From contig DHXQ01000034.1 in assembly GCA_002413755.1 (NCBI GenBank), forward strand, positions 10,052 through 24,244: DNA of 14,193 bases. The letters are read 5' to 3'. Below the pieces are notes generated by a model that saw only the letters and a program-made list of their open reading frames with translations, was not told the DNA's origin and did no database searches. Position numbers and translations under genes: made by a program. Within the stretch, counting starts at the first letter, position 1. Each line of letters opens with the position of its first letter. Shown here one piece after another: positions 7,820-11,951 of this stretch. Origin of the DNA: Candidatus Saccharibacteria bacterium UBA5152. Its GTDB lineage: Bacteria > Patescibacteriota > Saccharimonadia > Saccharimonadales > UBA4665.

Positions 7820-7907
7820 TGTGTGTATATCTTGATTGGATAGTAATATTATTCAAAGTATAACCACTATTGTATACTGAGTACATAAGTATTTTCTAGA
7901 ATAGGAA
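7820..7907. promoter_or_regulatory. Divergent promoter region with mirrored -10 boxes
   Basis: This 88-bp AT-rich gap separates two divergent secreted-enzyme genes. TATACT on the plus strand (7873-7878) points to the gene at 7908, and the same hexamer on the minus strand (7857-7862) points to the gene ending at 7819. They form an inverted repeat with a 10-bp centre. A second minus-strand candidate, TATACA (7824-7829), would give a leaderless transcript. TAATATTA (7844-7851) is an 8-bp palindrome. No good -35 boxes are seen, so exact promoter assignment is uncertain. Confidence 0.4.
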
Positions 7908-9044
7908 ATGGCTCCAATAAAAATGTCTCGCAGGACTCATACATCAGTTACCATCCATCCGTTTTTTGCATCAAATAAGCTCCTCGTTGTCTTAAGTGTG
8001 GCGGTCTGCGTCGCTGCTGGCTCACTGGTGGCTGTCAGCCGGGCGGATACGCCGTTTGTGTCCGCCGAACCGGAACTGGGTAGTGTCAGTGCGCCTGCTA
8101 CGGTGATTACCGATTCGGCCGCGTCAGCCGGTAAGGATATTAACTTCACGACTGCCAGCAGCGGTGGCGGCACGATTAACTCCACGACGCCATGCGGGGC
8201 AACTCCAGCACCACTCCAATGGAAGCACGTCATCGTCCTGATGTTCGAGAATAAACAATATAGTAGTGTTATCGGTTCCAGCTCGGCTCCATTCATATCT
8301 GGGCTGGCAACGAAGTGCGGCAGCTATGCCAGCTGGAAAGACGCCGACTTCAAAGTTGATGGTTCCAGTGACGGCACCTATATCTCGAAGCCCAATTACG
8401 CGACGCTGACCAGCGGCGTCTCGCCGAGCGTCCATGGTCTGAAAGACGATGCCTATAGCACGACCAGCAGTGTCGACAATATCTTCAATCGCTTGAACCA
8501 AGCTGGAAAGATGGCCAAATCCTATGTGAGCGGCACCGGCGGCAGCTGCGCGTCGTCTAACTTCAGCGGCGCCTACCACGATGCCATGCGCTACTACACA
8601 AACCTCGGCGGCCAGTCTTCGTCACCGTCTACCTACTGCAACACTCACGATGTGCCGATCGCTGACCTGATGACCGACATTAACAGCGGTAATTTGCCGG
8701 CTTATTCACTTGTGCTGCCCACCAACAGTCAGAATATGCATGACGTGCCGGTTTCGACGGGTGATTCCTGGGCTCAGACCTTCCTGACCCCAATTCTGGA
8801 CAGCGCCCAGTACAAATCAGGCGATACGGCGATATTCTTCCTGTGGGACGAGGACACCCCAATACCTAATGTGCTTATCGCGCCGTCGATTGTGCCCGGC
8901 TCGCACCCGACATTGGCGGCCGGCAGCAACCCGATCAGCCATTTCAGCGCCCTCCGTACCCACCAGGAAATGCTCGGAGTTACACCGCTACTGGGTAACA
9001 CCGGACAGGCACCAAGTTTACTGAATTATTTCAATGGACATTAG
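7908..9044 (+). CDS. Secreted phosphoesterase (PF04185-like), second copy, with export module
   Basis: A 378-residue exported protein distantly related to the phosphoesterase at 5082-6320. A hydrophobic segment (about 24-43) is followed by the shared module (44-80, here SRADT to GKDINF, the most divergent copy). The catalytic domain begins with HVIVLMFENKQYSSV (Glu114-Asn115), then KPNYATLTSG (162-170), PTNSQNMHD with His278, and FFLWDEDTP with Asp314-Glu315-Asp316. These match the family's metal- and phosphate-binding positions. It is shorter than the first copy and lacks the long Cys-rich middle part. The ATG at 7908 has only a very close AGGA; the ATG at 7923 (MSRRTHTS) has that AGGA 16 nt upstream, so either may be used. 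It is followed after 3 nt by a small membrane protein gene, which suggests a bicistron. Confidence 0.85.
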   Translation: MAPIKMSRRTHTSVTIHPFFASNKLLVVLSVAVCVAAGSLVAVSRADTPFVSAEPELGSVSAPATVITDSAASAGKDINFTTASSGGGTINSTTPCGATPAPLQWKHVIVLMFENKQYSSVIGSSSAPFISGLATKCGSYASWKDADFKVDGSSDGTYISKPNYATLTSGVSPSVHGLKDDAYSTTSSVDNIFNRLNQAGKMAKSYVSGTGGSCASSNFSGAYHDAMRYYTNLGGQSSSPSTYCNTHDVPIADLMTDINSGNLPAYSLVLPTNSQNMHDVPVSTGDSWAQTFLTPILDSAQYKSGDTAIFFLWDEDTPIPNVLIAPSIVPGSHPTLAAGSNPISHFSALRTHQEMLGVTPLLGNTGQAPSLLNYFNGH

Positions 9045-9047
9045 GAA

Positions 9048-9539
9048 ATGATGGGCATGAGCGATTACCAAACAATCTACCGAAAGACCAGACTAGCCGC
9101 CGTCCTCGGCCTCACGCTGTTGCTGTTAGTACTGATTGGTCTGACGATTGCTAAAAAATATTCGACAAACACTGGTGCGAGCGCGGATACTTCGTCAGTC
9201 GTTTTGCTTCAGGGCTACACTGACCAAGTAAATAATCCCAATAAAACCTTTGCGATTGTTGTCGATCACGAAAAACTCAAGGCTGGCCCGTCAAAGATTA
9301 CTGTCAAGCAGGGCGATACCGTCCGTGTCAACTTGCGCGCCGTTGGCGAAGAGGCTCGCGCGAAGCTCGATGGCTACAACATAATCACTGAATCAGACCC
9401 ATCCGACGACGTCCCGGGCGGCTTCAGCTTCGTGGCTGACACCGTCGGCTCGTTCAAATACTATGCGCTCAGCGAACCCAATCCCGACGGCGTAACTCCA
9501 GACACCCAGACCTATCTCGGTACTGTCGTTGTCGAATAG
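9048..9539 (+). CDS. Small membrane-anchored cupredoxin-like protein without copper ligands
   Basis: A 163-residue protein with one membrane segment at about 17-35 (LAAVLGLTLLLLVLIGLTIA) after a short, basic cytoplasmic N-terminus. The extracellular part has a cupredoxin-like beta pattern: ITVKQGDTVRVNL near 84-96, then a GSFKYYAL strand, and a final YLGTVVVE. There is no cysteine anywhere and only one histidine, so a type-1 copper site is not possible and the fold, if right, has another role. Three in-frame ATGs (9048, 9051, 9057) follow AGGA at 9043-9046; by spacing, 9057 is the best placed. It begins 3 nt after the phosphoesterase stop and probably depends on its transcript. It may tether or assist that enzyme, which is inference. 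It converges on the next gene with 2 nt between stops. Confidence 0.75.
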   Translation: MMGMSDYQTIYRKTRLAAVLGLTLLLLVLIGLTIAKKYSTNTGASADTSSVVLLQGYTDQVNNPNKTFAIVVDHEKLKAGPSKITVKQGDTVRVNLRAVGEEARAKLDGYNIITESDPSDDVPGGFSFVADTVGSFKYYALSEPNPDGVTPDTQTYLGTVVVE

Positions 9540-9541
9540 TA

Positions 9542-10612
9542 TTAGTGAGCGTAAGTTTGGACAATCGTTTTAGCCTTTTGATAGGCTGCCTCCGAGCTAT
9601 TCATATTGACGTTATCCATAAAGCTGAAGGCAAATAACCCGTTCTGCTGCAGCTGCGCCATATTGCTCGGTGTGAATATAATGTCCATATCAGCATCCCA
9701 GGTTGCCTGGCTGCCGTTGTCCGGCTTGTAGTGTGCCAGCATGACCGGGCCGTAGGCGTGCAGGATCTCGGTCATATCGGTAATGTCCGCCAGGTTGCTG
9801 GTACTGTCCATTGCCTGGAAGCTTTGGAAGTCGGAGGCGGACATGACGTCTGCGAAATACGGAAACAGTGATTTGCCGCCGCCTTTGGCCGGATCATCAT
9901 AACTGGCTTGCCAGCCGCCCCAGCTGAGAGATACTTTCGAGTTTGGCGCATATTGGTGGAAAATCTGCATCGTCGCCAGGTATTGGTCTTTGAGTGCCAT
10001 ATAGTAGTTTTCGCTGCCCAGCCAATTGTTGTCCTGACAGGGATACGTCTGGAATTCGGTGAACAGACTGACGTACAACGGGCCGGTGCCTTTATAGGCG
10101 GTAGCCAACTGCTGCATGTCGCTCGTAAAACCAGCCGACAACGGATACGGCCGGCCGCAGGCCGGGCCATACTTGGTGGTGATATTCTGCTCGCTATCGC
10201 CCGTCCAGACAATGAGGTGTAGGCTGTAGCCCGCGGCGTAGGCCTGCGGTATCAGAGTACTCTTCCAGCCGGTCATGAAACCCAGGTCGTTCGGGCCATT
10301 GTACCAGCTGGTCAGCAATTTGACGGGGGCTTCCTTGACGAGCCGCTGGTTCAGGTCGCCGTCAAGCTCGGTACCGATGCCGAACAAAAACTGCGACGGT
10401 GCGGCCTTGAACTGGACCGCCGCGCCGCCCGAGGCGCTGCTATCCGTGATTTTGGTGGCCTGACCTGACAATGCGCCCAACTCTGGTTCGGTAGAGACGA
10501 ACGGCCCGGCGGCCCGGCTGGCCACCAGCAGCAAAATGCCGGTCGTAGCCACTGCAATGACCGTCGCGATGACAAGCCGGATGTCTGGCAAACGCTGCCG
10601 ATGGTGTAACAT
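9542..10612 (-). CDS. Secreted TIM-barrel-like protein, putative glycosidase of unassigned family, with export module
   Basis: With the ATG at 10612 the protein has 356 residues: a basic start, a hydrophobic segment (12-31), the shared module (32-68, SRAAG to GGAAVQF) and a domain of about 285 residues. FLFGIGTELDGDLN opens this domain, then LHLIVWTGD, LYVSLFTEFQTYP with Glu186, KVSLSWGGWQ, and QNGLFAFSFMDN near the end. Alternating strands and the GPLYVSLFTEF segment suggest a (beta/alpha)8 glycosidase, with a faint resemblance to GH26 mannanases, but a second catalytic glutamate is not obvious and I do not assign a family. The frame is open to 10726. The ATG at 10636 is an alternative, and both ATGs have an AT-rich hexamer 6-8 nt upstream (TAGTAT at 10642-10647, TACAAT at 10620-10625) and no Shine-Dalgarno. 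The 10613-10734 gap is shared with the divergent GH5 gene. Confidence 0.78.
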   Translation of the reverse strand: MLHHRQRLPDIRLVIATVIAVATTGILLLVASRAAGPFVSTEPELGALSGQATKITDSSASGGAAVQFKAAPSQFLFGIGTELDGDLNQRLVKEAPVKLLTSWYNGPNDLGFMTGWKSTLIPQAYAAGYSLHLIVWTGDSEQNITTKYGPACGRPYPLSAGFTSDMQQLATAYKGTGPLYVSLFTEFQTYPCQDNNWLGSENYYMALKDQYLATMQIFHQYAPNSKVSLSWGGWQASYDDPAKGGGKSLFPYFADVMSASDFQSFQAMDSTSNLADITDMTEILHAYGPVMLAHYKPDNGSQATWDADMDIIFTPSNMAQLQQNGLFAFSFMDNVNMNSSEAAYQKAKTIVQTYAH

Positions 10613-10687
10613 AAGCTTTATTGTAACGTATGTCATGTCGTATACTACCGCTTGATAGACATCACATCCGAAATGCCTGCCAGACTG

Positions 10688-10716
10688 TTGAGAGCATATA
10701 CTATGCCTGCTATGAT
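10688..10716 (+). promoter_or_regulatory. Promoter of the GH5 gene
   Basis: TTGAGA (10688-10693, five of six to consensus), a 17-bp spacer and TATGAT (10711-10716) preceded by TGC form an extended -10 promoter. The predicted transcript begins near 10723, about 12 nt before the ATG at 10735. This is the clearest plus-strand promoter of the exported-protein island. Confidence 0.65.
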
Positions 10717-10734
10717 ATAAGCACAAGAAGTACT

Positions 10735-11868
10735 ATGAAGAAACGACAAAAACTGAGCCGGCAGATCATCCGCCGCATCAAGTCTCATCAACCAGTATTA
10801 CTTGTCCTGGCCACGGTATTAGTTGCTGGTCTGGGTGTGTACTTCTACGCCGCCAGCCATGCCGCCAGCTTTAGCGTATCAGCCGAGCCTGAGACGGGTA
10901 CGGTTACTGCGCCGGCTGTTGTTACCAGTGATACGACGGCCAGCGGCGGTTCGTATGTTACATTCTCCAGCCCAGTGACATCTTCCGGCTATACTGTCCG
11001 GGGCAATACTGTCTACGACTCGGCCAACAATGCTCATATGTTCCACGGGCTCGATCGCCCATCGTTGGAATGGAGCGCCACCGGCGACCATCTCTCACTT
11101 GCCGATTATCAGCTGATGGCTTCGTGGAAAGCCAACACAGTCCGGCTGTCTCTGAATGAGAAATTCTGGATTCAAAACACCAGCAACTATCAGGCGACCG
11201 TGGCCCAGCAGGTCGCCTGGATTAATAGCCTTGGTATGGACGCCATGCTTGATTTGCATTGGTCTGATGCCGGCAATATTAACAACACTGCCGCCCAGCA
11301 AGTCATGGCCGACACGGACAGCAATACCTTTTGGAAGGACGTGGCCACCACCTATAAGTCCAATCCAAAAGTATTATTTGAGCTCTATAACGAACCGCAC
11401 GACGTGTCCTGGAGTATCTGGAAAAACGGTGGCAGCGCCGGCGGCTTCACGGTCGTCGGTATGCAGCAGCTGTATAACACAGTTCGTGCTACCGGTGCTC
11501 CCAATCTCGTGGTTGTGAATGGCTTGAACTGGGCTTTCGACTTGTCTGGAGTTCCAGCCAACCGGATAACTGGTACCAATATTGCCTACGGCACTCACCC
11601 CTATGATTATGCGGGCAAAAATACCGCCGCCGACTGGGACAAGGGCTTTGGCAACCTAAGCGTCACCGACCCGATTATCATGACCGAATTCGGTGATTAT
11701 AACTGCTCGACGACGCTGTATACCGATCTTTTGGCGTATGCCAAGGCGCATAACGTTGGCTGGACCGGTTGGGCTTGGTACCCTGGTGGCTGCGGCTTCC
11801 CAGCGCTCATTAATGACTGGACTGGTACTCCCAATGCGCCCGGCCAAATTGTGAAGGGAGCAATGTAG
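10735..11868 (+). CDS. Secreted GH5 family cellulase-like glycoside hydrolase with export module
   Basis: A 377-residue exported enzyme. It has a strongly basic N-terminus (1-17), a hydrophobic segment (20-38), the shared module (41-77, SHAAS to GGSYVTF) and a complete GH5 domain (about 84-377). Marks of the family are the opening VRGNTVYDSANNAHMFHGLD, NTVRLSL with Arg137, MLDLHW near 171-176, VLFELYNEPH with acid/base Glu220, THPYDY with His288 and Tyr290, and IIMTEFGDY with nucleophile Glu318, then WTGWAWYPGGC. It should cleave beta-1,4-glucans or mannans by a retaining mechanism outside the cell. The frame is open back to 10630, but that would overlap the divergent gene. The ATG at 10735 sits just after a strong promoter, with only a weak AAGAAG upstream, so I chose it. 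The next gene, also with a GH5 domain, starts 79 nt further on. Confidence 0.92.
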   Translation: MKKRQKLSRQIIRRIKSHQPVLLVLATVLVAGLGVYFYAASHAASFSVSAEPETGTVTAPAVVTSDTTASGGSYVTFSSPVTSSGYTVRGNTVYDSANNAHMFHGLDRPSLEWSATGDHLSLADYQLMASWKANTVRLSLNEKFWIQNTSNYQATVAQQVAWINSLGMDAMLDLHWSDAGNINNTAAQQVMADTDSNTFWKDVATTYKSNPKVLFELYNEPHDVSWSIWKNGGSAGGFTVVGMQQLYNTVRATGAPNLVVVNGLNWAFDLSGVPANRITGTNIAYGTHPYDYAGKNTAADWDKGFGNLSVTDPIIMTEFGDYNCSTTLYTDLLAYAKAHNVGWTGWAWYPGGCGFPALINDWTGTPNAPGQIVKGAM

Positions 11869-11887
11869 GCCCGTGGTGGGCAACAGC

Positions 11888-11917
11888 TTGCGTGGTACCC
11901 CTGTTATCTGATATGAT
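11888..11917 (+). promoter_or_regulatory. Promoter of the tail-fibre-like gene
   Basis: TTGCGT (11888-11893, the same -35 as murA), an 18-bp spacer and TATGAT (11912-11917) preceded by TGA, an extended -10. The start of transcription would be near 11924, 24 nt before the ATG at 11948. It lets the gene be expressed apart from the GH5 gene upstream. Confidence 0.55.
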
Positions 11918-11933
11918 AAAAGGTAAAGCTTAA

Positions 11934-11951
11934 ATGACGGGCAGTAGATGA
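11934..11951 (+). other. Possible five-codon leader ORF overlapping the next start (ATGA)
   Basis: ATG at 11934 opens a five-codon frame (M-T-G-S-R) whose TGA stop overlaps the ATG of the tail-fibre-like gene as ATGA (11948-11951). AAAAGG at 11918-11923 lies 10 nt before it. If the promoter at 11888-11917 is right, that AAAAGG falls at or upstream of the transcript start, so it would work only on read-through mRNA. It could provide translational coupling, or be chance. Confidence 0.2.

Noticed and set aside
10630..10734. Upstream extension of the GH5 gene to 10630
   Set aside because: It would overlap a divergent gene and place the promoter at 10688-10716 inside the coding region; the ATG at 10735 begins a typical basic signal sequence.
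11869..11881. GCCC-GTGGT-GGGC hairpin just after the GH5 gene as a terminator
   Set aside because: The stem is only 4 bp and is followed by AACAGC, not by a T-run.
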